Shown: one piece after another, positions 22,070 to 30,606 of the stretch | Layout of the letters: each line of letters starts with the position of its first letter | How positions within the stretch are numbered: position 1 is the stretch's first letter | Origin: Aquifex sp964425585 | GTDB lineage: Bacteria > Aquificota > Aquificia > Aquificales > Aquificaceae | Assembly (NCBI GenBank): GCA_964425585.1 | Contig: CAYRMG010000012.1 | Location: forward strand, 1 to 37,623 | DNA: 37,623 nt | Direction of reading: 5' to 3' | The notes under the pieces: generated by a model | The model's database searches: none | Told to the model about the DNA's origin: nothing | Seen by the model: only the letters and a program-made list of their open reading frames with translations | Position numbers and translations under genes: made by a program

Positions 22070-23259
22070 TATTTCATAAATATAAGAATCTCATCTCCTT
22101 CCACTTTAGCCCTTTCGGGTTCAAGGTTCCTCAACTTTCTGGGAAGCATTATATGGCTTTTGAAATTTCCTACCCTTACCACTATTTCATCTTCACCCTT
22201 TACCAGGGAAATGTCTTCCTTCTTTACACCCGGTGCCTTAATTCTTATTACGTATTCACCGTCCTTTTTTTCAATCCTGTAGGGAATCTCTTTATGGAAA
22301 ACCTTATCGGGAGATTCATCTCCGTAAATTATATCCGCTAACCTCTCAAGCTTCTCAAGACCTACAACTTCTTCTTCAAGAAGGGGAACTTTGAATACGG
22401 GAACGGGAGAAAAATAGGATTCTATCTCGTGTATATATTTCTTTTGAATATCAAGCCACCTTTTAAAATACTCGCAATTCTCGCTTTCTATAACTTCCTT
22501 GGGAATAATCTTGTTAACTATAACAGCATCAACGTTTACACCGAACAGCAGGAAATAAAGGAATGCCCTCTGACTTTCTTTTAGAACCATCTTCTCGGGA
22601 TTTGATACAATTCTTATTGATGTTACATCGGGATTTACAAGAATTTCGTCTACTCCCTTTAATCTATCATAGAATGTCTCAAGAGCCTTAAAATACTCAT
22701 CGTCGGGCAAGGGAACGTCTGTCATTCTTCCTACCGTGGGTCTTGCTACCTTCATTATCAACCTTTCGGTCTTAAAAATCTTCTTCATATACCACTTCAT
22801 AACGGTGGGCATTGAGACAAAGCGTATGCTTTCACCTGTTGGGGGAAGGTCAAGGATTAAAACATCGTGGTTCCCTTCTCTGTAATACTTATTTACGTAA
22901 AGAAGACTTGTTATCTCTTCCATTCCCGGAAGTATGGCCAGCTCGTCCGCAATTATTTCGTGAAGTCCTGTTGTATTAAAAAGAAGCTCTATAAACCTGT
23001 ATACTTCTCCCCAGTATCGTTCTATTTCCTCCTGAATATCTATCTCTTGTATCTCAAGATTTTCCGATACCTTTATAGGAAGCCCTTTTGCTTTTCTTCT
23101 TTCTTCTTCGGGAATATCAAAGGAATCCGCAAGGGAATGGGCCGGGTCAAGGGAAACCACGATAACTTTTTTCCCCAGCTTTGAGAGTTTATACCCCGTA
23201 GCTGCGGAAATCGTTGTTTTACCAACTCCGCCCTTTCCGGAAAATAGGATTATACGCAT
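22069..23259 (-). CDS. ArsA/Get3-type ATPase with C-terminal Hsp20-like domain
   Basis: A SIMIBI-class ATPase, 396 residues with one ATPase domain. The deviant Walker A GKGGVGKT is at residues 8-15, VVSLDPAHSLADSFD at 35-49 is the switch region, and LILDLPPTGESIR near 135 is the Walker B area. The Get3 CxxC zinc pair is not seen. From about residue 325 the tail adopts an alpha-crystallin-like pattern (VIRIKAPGVKKEDI, then EIVVRVG and SHIMLPRKL), as in the ArsA-HSP20 fusion family. A client-protein or membrane-targeting role is inferred; no arsenic genes are nearby. It lies 26 bases after rpsG and heads the kinase-phosphatase run. Confidence 0.9.
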   Translation of the reverse strand: MRIILFSGKGGVGKTTISAATGYKLSKLGKKVIVVSLDPAHSLADSFDIPEEERRKAKGLPIKVSENLEIQEIDIQEEIERYWGEVYRFIELLFNTTGLHEIIADELAILPGMEEITSLLYVNKYYREGNHDVLILDLPPTGESIRFVSMPTVMKWYMKKIFKTERLIMKVARPTVGRMTDVPLPDDEYFKALETFYDRLKGVDEILVNPDVTSIRIVSNPEKMVLKESQRAFLYFLLFGVNVDAVIVNKIIPKEVIESENCEYFKRWLDIQKKYIHEIESYFSPVPVFKVPLLEEEVVGLEKLERLADIIYGDESPDKVFHKEIPYRIEKKDGEYVIRIKAPGVKKEDISLVKGEDEIVVRVGNFKSHIMLPRKLRNLEPERAKVEGDEILIFMK

Positions 23260-23285
23260 ACAAATATTTTAAAGGGGAAAAGAAG

Positions 23286-23768
23286 CTACCACCTGAAGTG
23301 GGAGAAAACCATATTAGCCTGTGCCATCCTGTGAGTCTCCTCCTTCTTCCTATACGCCCCACCCTTCTCATTCAACGCATCCAATAACTCAGCCTTTAAC
23401 CTCTCTATCATCGTATACTGCCCCCTTCCCCTCGGCCTCTCCCTCGCCGCCTCCACTAACCACTTTATCGCTAAGCTTATCTGCCTCCTTTCCGGCACCT
23501 CTATCGGCACCTGATACGTCGCTCCTCCTACCCTCCTCGGCCTTACCTCCCACTCAGGCTTTAACTTCTCTATCACCTTGTGAAGCAACTCAACAGGATG
23601 CATATTCACCTCTTTCGCCGCCTCCTCCAAAGCCGTGTATACTATCCACTCCGCCACACTCTTCTTCCCGTCCTTCATTACCTTGTTTATAAGCTTCTGA
23701 ACCAAAACATCCCCATACTTGGGGTCGGGCGGTATCTCCCTCGGTGGAACCGGTCCTTTCCTCGGCAT
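23286..23768 (-). CDS. rpsG: 30S ribosomal protein S7
   Basis: Primary 16S rRNA-binding protein that organises the head of the small subunit. It opens MPRKGPVPPREIPPDPKYGD, continues LINKVMKDGKKSVAEWIVYTA, and has VRPRRVGGATYQVPIEV and RMAQANMVFSHFRW at the end. Length 160 is slightly above the usual 156. It follows rpsL after 3 bases, the standard str order, but fusA and tuf do not follow; the ArsA-like gene does. Parts of the gene look richer in G+C than its neighbours (a hand count of bases 23401-23460 gives 37 of 60). Confidence 0.97.
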   Translation of the reverse strand: MPRKGPVPPREIPPDPKYGDVLVQKLINKVMKDGKKSVAEWIVYTALEEAAKEVNMHPVELLHKVIEKLKPEWEVRPRRVGGATYQVPIEVPERRQISLAIKWLVEAARERPRGRGQYTMIERLKAELLDALNEKGGAYRKKEETHRMAQANMVFSHFRW

Positions 23769-23771
23769 CTC

Positions 23772-24158
23772 TTAACCTCCTTTCTCTTCTTTGGGTCTCT
23801 TCGTTCCGTATTTAGACCTTGATTGTCTCCTTCCTTCAACTCCCGCTGCGTCAAGCGCTCCTCTGATAATTTTGTATCTTACACCGGGAAGGTCTTTCAC
23901 CCTTCCGCCCCTTACAAGAACGATTGAGTGTTCTTGAAGGTTGTGTCCTTCACCGGGGATGTAAGCTGTGACTTCAATGCCGTTAGATAGTCTAACTCTT
24001 GCGACTTTTCTGAGAGCGGAGTTGGGTTTTTTGGGTGTGACGGTGTAGACCCTTACGCATACACCTCTTTTTTGGGGGCATCCCTGGAGTGCGGGAGCTT
24101 TAGACTTTTTCTTTCGTTTTTCCCTTCCGTATTTGACCAGCTGGTTAAATGTCGGCAT
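23772..24158 (-). CDS. rpsL: 30S ribosomal protein S12
   Basis: Decoding-site protein of the 30S subunit, 128 residues. It opens MPTFNQLVKYGREKRKKK, with ALQGCPQKRGVCVRVYTVTPKKPNSALRKVARVRL carrying the conserved KKPNSALRK loop in which streptomycin-resistance substitutions are known, and then IPGEGHNLQEHSIVLVRGGRVKDLPGVRY. The loop lysine is the wild-type residue. AGGAGGT precedes the ATG. It diverges from purL across 46 bases. It could be one of two copies in the genome, since the pair is detached from fusA and tuf. Confidence 0.97.
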   Translation of the reverse strand: MPTFNQLVKYGREKRKKKSKAPALQGCPQKRGVCVRVYTVTPKKPNSALRKVARVRLSNGIEVTAYIPGEGHNLQEHSIVLVRGGRVKDLPGVRYKIIRGALDAAGVEGRRQSRSKYGTKRPKEEKGG

Positions 24159-24204
24159 TCCCTGACCTCCTAAGGTTAATAAATTTTAAAATAAAAACTC
24201 TAAA

Positions 24205-26445
24205 ATGGAGAGATTCTGGGAATCCTACGGACTGACGGAAGAGGAGTATAAAAAAATACTTGATAAGTTGGGAAGAGAGCCGAACCACGTGGAGCTCGGG
24301 ATTCTGGGAGCCCTCTGGTCTGAACACTGCTCCTACAAGTCCAGTAAAAAACATTTAAAGAAGTTTCCCACGCAAGCTCCCTGGGTTATTCAGGGGCCGG
24401 GTGAGAATGCGGGTGTTGTTGCAATTGATGAAAAGGTCTGGGTTGCCTTTAAAGTGGAAAGCCATAATCACCCCTCTTACATTGAACCCTTCCACGGCGC
24501 GGCCACCGGGGTCGGCGGGATAATTAGGGATGTTCTCTCAATGGGAGCAAGGCCAATAGTTCTCGGGGACAGTTTGAGGTTCGGGGAGTTTGATTATTAC
24601 GAAACGCGGAAGCTTGTAAAAGGAGTGGTAAGCGGAATAAGCTTTTACGGAAACTGTGTAGGTGTTCCGACTGTTTTCGGAGAAACGTTCTTTGAATCTT
24701 CCTATAAGACAAATCCGCTCGTTAACGCCTTTTGCCTCGGCATTATGCCCGCGGGGAGAATTTACAGGGCAAGGGCAACGAAGGAGGGACAGGTTTTGTT
24801 TCTCATCGGTTCCTCAACGGGTAGAGACGGTATCCACGGTGCGGTTATGGCATCCGGTGAGTTCGGGGATGACGTTGAAGAAAAAAAACCGAATGTCCAG
24901 ATAGGAGACCCGTATTTCGGCAAAAAGCTTATAGAAGCTATTATGGAGATTATTGAGGAGGAATTAATAGTAGGTATGCAGGACCTCGGAGCTGCGGGAC
25001 TCGCAGGTTCTGCGTCGGAAATAGCGGCAAAGTCCGGAAAAGGTGTAGAGTTATACCTTGAAAAAGTTCCCCTGCGGGAAAAAGGAATGACTCCTTACGA
25101 GATACTCTTATCCGAGAGTCAGGAAAGAATGCTCCTTGTTGCAGAAGAGGATAAAGTCCAAAGAATTAAGGAAATAGCGAAAAAGTGGCACCTTGAGGGC
25201 GAAGTAGTAGGGAAAATTACGGATGACGGAAAGCTGAAAGCCTTTTATAAAAACGAGGTAGTAGCGGAACTCCCCGTATCTTTAATAGTTGATGAAGCAC
25301 CCGTTTACGATAGACCTGTAAAGGAGCCGACATATCTGAGGGAAGTAAGAGATTTAAAAGAAGATGAGCTTCCCCAAAAGGATATAAAAGAGAGCCTTTT
25401 TAAGATGCTTTCTTCGCCCAACGTTGCTTCAAAGGAATGGATATTTACTCAATACGATTATCAGGTGGGGACGAACACCGTTCTAATCCCTGGTCATGAT
25501 GCTGCAATCTTGAGAATTAAGTGGGCGTTGAGACCGGAGATAAGAACGGAAAAGGGCATAGCTATATCCTCGGAAGGGAACGGAAGAATGGTTTTCTTAA
25601 ATCCTTACGAGGGGGGAAAGTATATCGTTGCGGAGGTTTGCAGAAACCTTGCCTGTGTCGGGGCGAAACCTCTTGCGATAACCGACTGTTTGAATTTCGG
25701 AAATCCGGAAAGACCCGAGATAATGTGGCAGTTTGTAAAAGCGATTGAGGGAATGGCGCAAGCTTGTGAAAGACTAAACGTTCCCGTGGTTAGCGGAAAT
25801 GTATCCCTTTACAACGAAACCGTTGAAAAGGAAGAAGTCAGAAACATTTTCCCCACACCCATAGTTATAGGCGTAGGAGTTCTTGAAAATGCTGAGGAAT
25901 ATACCCCGAGCGTGATAGAAAGAGAGGGAGAGCTATACCTGATAGGTAATCTTGATGTGCCCCTATCTTTGGGCGGAAGCGAGTTTCTTAAATCGGTTCA
26001 CGGTCTTATAAAAGGTGATGTTCCTAAAGTAGATTTAGAAAAGGAAAAGAGTCTTATAGAGCTTTTGCTTGAGATAAATAAAAAAAGAATTCCCGTTGCG
26101 GTTCATGACGTTTCTACGGGAGGTCTCCTTATAACCCTTCTTGAAATGGTTTTTCGTTCCCGATTCGGCCTTGAACTTGATATATACTCGGAAGAGAAAA
26201 TGGATAAATTCCTTTTTTCCGAAAATCCCACGAGGGTTGTTGTCTGTGTTGAAACTGAAAAGGCGGAAGAGTTAAAGGATTTGGTTGAATCAAAGGGTTT
26301 AAACTGGCTCTACCTCGGGAGAACGAGTGAAGAGAGGAAGCTAAGGCTGGTTTACAACGGAGAGGAAGTCCTAAAGGAGAACATTGAGGAGCTAAAGGAG
26401 TTATGGGAAAAAAGTCTGGAGAAGTTCTTAAACTCTACTTTTTAA
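24205..26445 (+). CDS. purL: phosphoribosylformylglycinamidine synthase subunit PurL (small type)
   Basis: ATP-dependent amidation step of purine synthesis; the 746-residue form works with separate PurS and PurQ subunits. It opens with the linker region (LTEEEYKKILDKLGREPNHVELG), then LWSEHCSYKSSK, the FKVESHNHPSYIEPFHGAATGVGGI active-site segment near residue 90, and the repeated AIR-synthase-like half with NPYEGGKYIVAEVCRNLACVGAKPLAITDCLNFGNP near 475-510. No clear ribosome site precedes the ATG. The 3' end overlaps lspA by 43 bases. PurS and PurQ are not in the window. Confidence 0.96.
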   Translation: MERFWESYGLTEEEYKKILDKLGREPNHVELGILGALWSEHCSYKSSKKHLKKFPTQAPWVIQGPGENAGVVAIDEKVWVAFKVESHNHPSYIEPFHGAATGVGGIIRDVLSMGARPIVLGDSLRFGEFDYYETRKLVKGVVSGISFYGNCVGVPTVFGETFFESSYKTNPLVNAFCLGIMPAGRIYRARATKEGQVLFLIGSSTGRDGIHGAVMASGEFGDDVEEKKPNVQIGDPYFGKKLIEAIMEIIEEELIVGMQDLGAAGLAGSASEIAAKSGKGVELYLEKVPLREKGMTPYEILLSESQERMLLVAEEDKVQRIKEIAKKWHLEGEVVGKITDDGKLKAFYKNEVVAELPVSLIVDEAPVYDRPVKEPTYLREVRDLKEDELPQKDIKESLFKMLSSPNVASKEWIFTQYDYQVGTNTVLIPGHDAAILRIKWALRPEIRTEKGIAISSEGNGRMVFLNPYEGGKYIVAEVCRNLACVGAKPLAITDCLNFGNPERPEIMWQFVKAIEGMAQACERLNVPVVSGNVSLYNETVEKEEVRNIFPTPIVIGVGVLENAEEYTPSVIEREGELYLIGNLDVPLSLGGSEFLKSVHGLIKGDVPKVDLEKEKSLIELLLEINKKRIPVAVHDVSTGGLLITLLEMVFRSRFGLELDIYSEEKMDKFLFSENPTRVVVCVETEKAEELKDLVESKGLNWLYLGRTSEERKLRLVYNGEEVLKENIEELKELWEKSLEKFLNSTF

Positions 26446-26906
26446 TCGTCCTCATAGTATTTCTTCTTGATATATCTACGAAAAAACTGGCAGAGAAGTT
26501 CTTTACGTTCCCTTACGACCCGCTTCCTTTTCTGAAGCTTTACCTTATTCACAACAAAGGAGTTGCCTTCGGCTTTTTTTCGGATATTCCCGACACAATC
26601 AGGATACCCATTCTTGTGGTTATACCAGTTGTCGCCCTTTTCATAACCCTTTTTTATACACTTCAAGAAGGAAGTAAATTTACAGCCCTTTGTATGGGAC
26701 TCATAGCGGGAGGAGCTCTGGGGAACCTTTACGACAGGATTTTCCTGGGACAAGTGAGGGATTTTATACACCTTCATATCGGAAATTACTACTGGCCTGC
26801 CTTTAATATTGCGGATGCATCCATAACCGTAGGTATAACCCTGCTAATACTCAAGAATTTCCTCGGAAAGTATTCCCTCAAAGGTTTTGTAAACAGAACC
26901 CGTTAA
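26403..26906 (+). CDS. lspA: lipoprotein signal peptidase LspA
   Basis: Aspartic protease of the inner membrane that removes signal peptides from prolipoproteins. Four hydrophobic segments lie at about 9-27, 66-88, 95-112 and 138-155. Family motifs are HNKGVAFGF near 50, GALGNLYDRIFLGQVRDFI with Asp111 and Asp120, and FNIADASI with Asp138; Asp120 and Asp138 correspond to the catalytic pair. Length 167 is normal. It starts inside purL (43-base overlap) and its end overlaps convergent dapF by 63 bases. The predicted lipoprotein at 6816 would be a substrate. Confidence 0.95.
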   Translation: MGKKSGEVLKLYFLIVLIVFLLDISTKKLAEKFFTFPYDPLPFLKLYLIHNKGVAFGFFSDIPDTIRIPILVVIPVVALFITLFYTLQEGSKFTALCMGLIAGGALGNLYDRIFLGQVRDFIHLHIGNYYWPAFNIADASITVGITLLILKNFLGKYSLKGFVNRTR

Positions 26907-27680
26907 GTATACCTCTTTCAGATTTTCGGAAAAGTCTATGATAAGCTCCTCTCCGCTTTTTGTAATGACCTTTACCGGTTTTTTCTTTACCAACCCGCTT
27001 ATGTATGAAACTATTGCGGACGCTGTTGCTCCCGTTCCGCAGGCGAGGGTTTCACTTTCCACACCCCTTTCATAGGTTCTTATCTTTATCGTGTCTCCCG
27101 AGACAGGTTGTATAAAGTTTACGTTAGTTCCCTTAGGTTGGAACTCCTCGTGAAATCTCAATTCCCTTCCGAGCTTTATAACGTTTATTTTCTCAACATC
27201 TTCAACGGGAACAACAAAATGGGGAACACCCGTGTTTATGAAAAATCCTCTTATATCCCCTTCCTTCGTTCTTAAGGTTTTTTCCTGAGGCTCGGTCGGA
27301 GGCGTTAATTGAACCTTTATAACTCTTTTATTCAGAACTTCCGCCCTAATTACCCCCGCAAGGGTTTCAAACTTAACATTTTTCCCTGCAATTCCCTTCT
27401 CGTATGCAAACCTCACCGCACACCTTGAGCCGTTTCCGCACATCTCGGCAACCGAACCGTCAGAGTTGAAGAACTCCCACTTAAAATCGTTTTCGGGATT
27501 ATCGGGATTTTTTATAAGAATCAATCCGTCCGCACCCACTCCCGTGTGGAAAGCACAAACCTTTTTCACAAACTCTTCCTTAGATAATCCTTTTTCCTTT
27601 AAGAAGTTTTCTAAACTGTTCTCCCTGTCATCTATGATTACGAAATCGTTTCCCGAGCCTTGCAGTTTCCAAAACTCCAT
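26844..27680 (-). CDS. dapF: diaminopimelate epimerase DapF
   Basis: Converts LL- to meso-diaminopimelate for lysine and peptidoglycan. The catalytic cysteines are Cys81 in AEMCGNGSRC and Cys214 in TLACGTGATA, the two-base racemase arrangement. It opens MEFWKLQGSGNDFVIID with the conserved GSGNDF. Length 278 is normal. There is no Shine-Dalgarno; a TATAAT read on this strand at 27694-27689 ends eight bases before the ATG, which would give a nearly leaderless message. It diverges from the Fur-family gene. Confidence 0.95.
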   Translation of the reverse strand: MEFWKLQGSGNDFVIIDDRENSLENFLKEKGLSKEEFVKKVCAFHTGVGADGLILIKNPDNPENDFKWEFFNSDGSVAEMCGNGSRCAVRFAYEKGIAGKNVKFETLAGVIRAEVLNKRVIKVQLTPPTEPQEKTLRTKEGDIRGFFINTGVPHFVVPVEDVEKINVIKLGRELRFHEEFQPKGTNVNFIQPVSGDTIKIRTYERGVESETLACGTGATASAIVSYISGLVKKKPVKVITKSGEELIIDFSENLKEVYLTGSVYKTFEGILSEEILEY

Positions 27681-27746
27681 GGAGGTTTATTATATATTGA
27701 TAAAAGTTATTGAAAAGTTCTGCTTATCAGTTTAACTTAATTCCTC

Positions 27747-28172
27747 ATGCTTGAGGAAAGACTCAATAACTTTGTGAACAGATGTAAAGAGATAGGTTTA
27801 AAGATAACACCTCAGCGTATAGCGGTTTATGAAGTTCTTCTGAAGTCCGACAACCATCCGACCGTTGAGGAGATATACGAAAAGGTAAAGGAAAAGTATC
27901 CTTACGTTTCTCTGGCAACCGTTTACAGAACCCTTGAAACCCTTGAAAAAATAGGGTTGGCTAAAAGGGTATGCTTTTGGGGAAATTCCGCAAGGTATGA
28001 TGCAAATGTAAGCGAGCACCACCACCTCATATGTGAGGTATGCGGAAGGATAGAGGATATAGAACTTGAGGAAAACCTGAACATCCCGGAAACCCTCAAA
28101 GGGTTTAAGACGGAAGGCTACTCCGTGAATATATACGGGGTTTGTCCTAAATGCCTTAAGAGTCGCTCCTGA
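27747..28172 (+). CDS. Fur-family metalloregulator
   Basis: Winged-helix regulator of the Fur/PerR/Zur family, 141 residues. The DNA-binding part (about 1-80) contains KITPQRIAVYEVLLKSDNHPTVEEIY and the recognition helix VSLATVYRTLETL. The dimerisation part has the metal-binding EHHHLICEVCG and the C-terminal CPKC, the two C-x2-C pairs of a structural zinc site. The sensed metal cannot be told from sequence; the short acidic segment IEDIELEENLNIPE is compatible with Fur or PerR. It is divergent from dapF with 66 bases between, and its 3' end overlaps accA by 17. Confidence 0.93.
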   Translation: MLEERLNNFVNRCKEIGLKITPQRIAVYEVLLKSDNHPTVEEIYEKVKEKYPYVSLATVYRTLETLEKIGLAKRVCFWGNSARYDANVSEHHHLICEVCGRIEDIELEENLNIPETLKGFKTEGYSVNIYGVCPKCLKSRS

Positions 28173-29109
28173 AAACACCCATTTTTCTGAACTTTTCCAT
28201 CCTTTCTTTTACAAGTTCATCCGCGGTTTTATTACATAACTCCTTGAGACAGCTCTTTATATACTTTCCGAGTATCATAGCAGTTGCCTTAGGAGACCAG
28301 TGAGCGGCACCGAAGGGTTCTGGAATAATACCGTCTATCACACCGAGCTCTTTCAGGTCTTTTGCGGTAAGCTTTAAAGCCTTTGCTGCATCCTTTACCT
28401 TCCTTTGGTCTTTCCAGAGTATAGCTGCACAACCCTCGGGTGAGATAACGGAGTAGTAAGCATTCTCAAGCATATAGACCCTGTTAGCTATCCCGAAAGC
28501 GAGTGCTCCTCCGCTCCCACCTTCTCCTATAATTACTGCAACACTTGGAACCCTTAAAAATGCCATAACATACATACTCTCCGCTATAGCTCTGCTTTGT
28601 CCCCTTTCCTCCGCACCTATTCCCGGAAAGGCTCCCGGTGTGTCTATGAACGTTATTACGGGCGTTTTGAACCTTTCGGCAAGCTTAAAAACCTTTATGG
28701 CCTTTCTGTATCCTTCGGGATGGGGCATACCGAAATTCCTTTCTATTTTTTCCTTTGTATCCTTTCCCTTTTCGTGTCCCACTACCGCGACGGGCGTGTT
28801 TCCGAGATATCCAAACCCCGCAATAACAGCTTTATCTTCACCGAAACAGTTGTCTCCGTGGATTTCCTTAAAATCCTTTATTAAAAACTTTATATAGTCA
28901 CTGGTATGGGGCCTTTTGGGGTGTCTCGCTATTGTAACCCTATCCCAAGGTGAAAGATTTTTGTATAGCTTTTTTGCCTTCTCCCTGAACTTTCTTCTCA
29001 GCTCCTTTATCTCGGATAATACCTCTTCCTTTCCGAGGCGATAAAGCCCGAGGAGTTTATCCTTTTTTTCCTTTATTTCCCAAAGCTCTTTTTCAAACTC
29101 CGGTTGCAT
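28156..29109 (-). CDS. accA: acetyl-CoA carboxylase carboxyltransferase subunit alpha
   Basis: Alpha half of the carboxyltransferase that makes malonyl-CoA for fatty acid synthesis. The crotonase-like fold shows VITFIDTPGAFPGIGAEERGQ near residues 155-176, IGEGGSGGALAFG near 193 and the SPEGCAAILWKD segment near 222. Length 317 is normal. In Aquifex-type bacteria this could also serve anabolic carboxylation, but nothing local shows that. The beta subunit gene is not in the window. The 3' end overlaps the Fur-family gene by 17 bases. Confidence 0.96.
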   Translation of the reverse strand: MQPEFEKELWEIKEKKDKLLGLYRLGKEEVLSEIKELRRKFREKAKKLYKNLSPWDRVTIARHPKRPHTSDYIKFLIKDFKEIHGDNCFGEDKAVIAGFGYLGNTPVAVVGHEKGKDTKEKIERNFGMPHPEGYRKAIKVFKLAERFKTPVITFIDTPGAFPGIGAEERGQSRAIAESMYVMAFLRVPSVAVIIGEGGSGGALAFGIANRVYMLENAYYSVISPEGCAAILWKDQRKVKDAAKALKLTAKDLKELGVIDGIIPEPFGAAHWSPKATAMILGKYIKSCLKELCNKTADELVKERMEKFRKMGVFRSDS

Positions 29110-29203
29110 ATCTATTTATCTTAAGCTGAAGAATATCATGTTGATAAATATCTTTGCAACTATTAACTTTAAGAGTAAAACCTTTCCTTCAAGGAGGTAG
29201 AGT

Positions 29204-30577
29204 ATGCTGAGAGCTGAGTGGGTTGAAAAAAGAAAGAGATTTAAAAATAAAACTCAGATGCACCTTGCACGTCAAGGGATAATAACCGAAGAAATGGAAT
29301 ACGTTGCAAAGAGGGAAGGGCTTCATCCCGAGTTCGTAAGGCAGGAGGTTGCAAGGGGAAGGATGATAATTCCCGCAAACATAAACCATCTACACCTTGA
29401 ACCGATGTGCATAGGAATCAATTCAAGGGTTAAGGTCAATGCGAATATAGGAAACTCGGGACTTGCCTCGGATATACCTACCGAAGTTGAAAAGGCAAAG
29501 GTAGCGATAAAATACGGAGCGGATACAATAATGGACCTTTCCACGGGTGAAGCGATTAAGGAAACCCGCGAAGCGATAATAAACGTTAGCACAGTTCCGG
29601 TGGGAACCGTTCCCATATACGAGGCTTGGAAGATAGCTAAGGGAAATGTTAAAGAGTTAACGGTTGACCTCATACTTGATGTGATAGAGGAACAGGCAAG
29701 ACAGGGTGTTTCTTATATGACCATACACGCCGGAATACTCAAGGAACACCTTCCCTTAGTTCAACACAGGGTTATGGGAATTGTTTCAAGGGGCGGAGCT
29801 ATCCTCGCCCAATGGATGGCGGAACACGGTAAACAAAACCCCCTTTACGAGCACTTTGACAAGATATGCGAAATATTCAAGAAATACGATGTATCCTTCT
29901 CACTGGGAGATGCCCTTAGACCCGGTTGTATAGAGGACGCAACCGATGACGCCCAACTTGCGGAACTGAAAGTTCTCGGGGAGCTCGTTGAAAAGGCCTG
30001 GAAGCATGACGTTCAGGCAATGGTTGAAGGACCCGGACATGTTCCCCTTCACCAGGTTGAGTTTAACATGAAGATACAGCAAGAATGGTGCCATGAAGCA
30101 CCCTTCTACGTCTTGGGACCCCTCGTTCTTGATGTAGCACCCGGATATGACCATATAGGAAGTGCAATAGGCGGAGCTCTTGCGGGATGGGCAGGAGCTG
30201 CAATGTTATGTTATATAACTCCTAAGGAACACCTCGGTCTTCCCAATGTTGAAGATGTAAAGCAGGGTGTCATAGCTTACAAGATTGCAGCTCACGCAGC
30301 GGATATAGCAAAACATTGGCCTGGAGCAAGGGATTGGGACCTTGAGATGTCCATAGCAAGGTATAACTTTGACTGGAACAGACAGTTTGAACTCGCAATG
30401 GATCCGGAAACCGCAAGAGCTTATCACGATGAAACATTACCCCAAGAGGGATACAAGACAGCGAAGTTCTGTTCAATGTGCGGACCCGAGTTCTGCTCCT
30501 ACAAGATTTCCCAAAAGGTTCAGGAAAAAGTTCCTGCGGAGGAGCTCATAGAAAAAGGAAACTGGGTTGCTCCCTAA
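29204..30577 (+). CDS. thiC: phosphomethylpyrimidine synthase ThiC
   Basis: Radical SAM enzyme that rearranges aminoimidazole ribotide to the thiamine pyrimidine. It opens TQMHLARQGIITEEMEYVA, with the substrate region NANIGNSGLASDI, the GGAILAQWM and VEGPGHVPLH segments, and the C-terminal cluster motif CSMCGPEFC near residues 429-437. Length 457 is the shorter form without the N-terminal extension found in E. coli. AAGGAGGTAG precedes the ATG. The 94 bases upstream do not show a TPP riboswitch. Confidence 0.97.
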   Translation: MLRAEWVEKRKRFKNKTQMHLARQGIITEEMEYVAKREGLHPEFVRQEVARGRMIIPANINHLHLEPMCIGINSRVKVNANIGNSGLASDIPTEVEKAKVAIKYGADTIMDLSTGEAIKETREAIINVSTVPVGTVPIYEAWKIAKGNVKELTVDLILDVIEEQARQGVSYMTIHAGILKEHLPLVQHRVMGIVSRGGAILAQWMAEHGKQNPLYEHFDKICEIFKKYDVSFSLGDALRPGCIEDATDDAQLAELKVLGELVEKAWKHDVQAMVEGPGHVPLHQVEFNMKIQQEWCHEAPFYVLGPLVLDVAPGYDHIGSAIGGALAGWAGAAMLCYITPKEHLGLPNVEDVKQGVIAYKIAAHAADIAKHWPGARDWDLEMSIARYNFDWNRQFELAMDPETARAYHDETLPQEGYKTAKFCSMCGPEFCSYKISQKVQEKVPAEELIEKGNWVAP

Positions 30578-30606
30578 CCCTCTCCTCCTTTTAAACTACT
30601 TTTTTT

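Noticed and set aside
22069..23259. Arsenite-efflux ATPase
   Set aside because: Single ATPase half, an Hsp20-like tail and no ars genes nearby; a chaperone or targeting role fits better.
23321..23692. 123-codon plus-strand frame, Ser/Pro-rich, opposite rpsG
   Set aside because: It is the mirror of the rpsG codon pattern; the composition is low in complexity and rpsG is unmistakable.
29110..29203. TPP riboswitch before thiC
   Set aside because: The 94-base gap lacks the conserved CUGAGA-type core; only an AT-rich promoter-like stretch and a ribosome site are seen.
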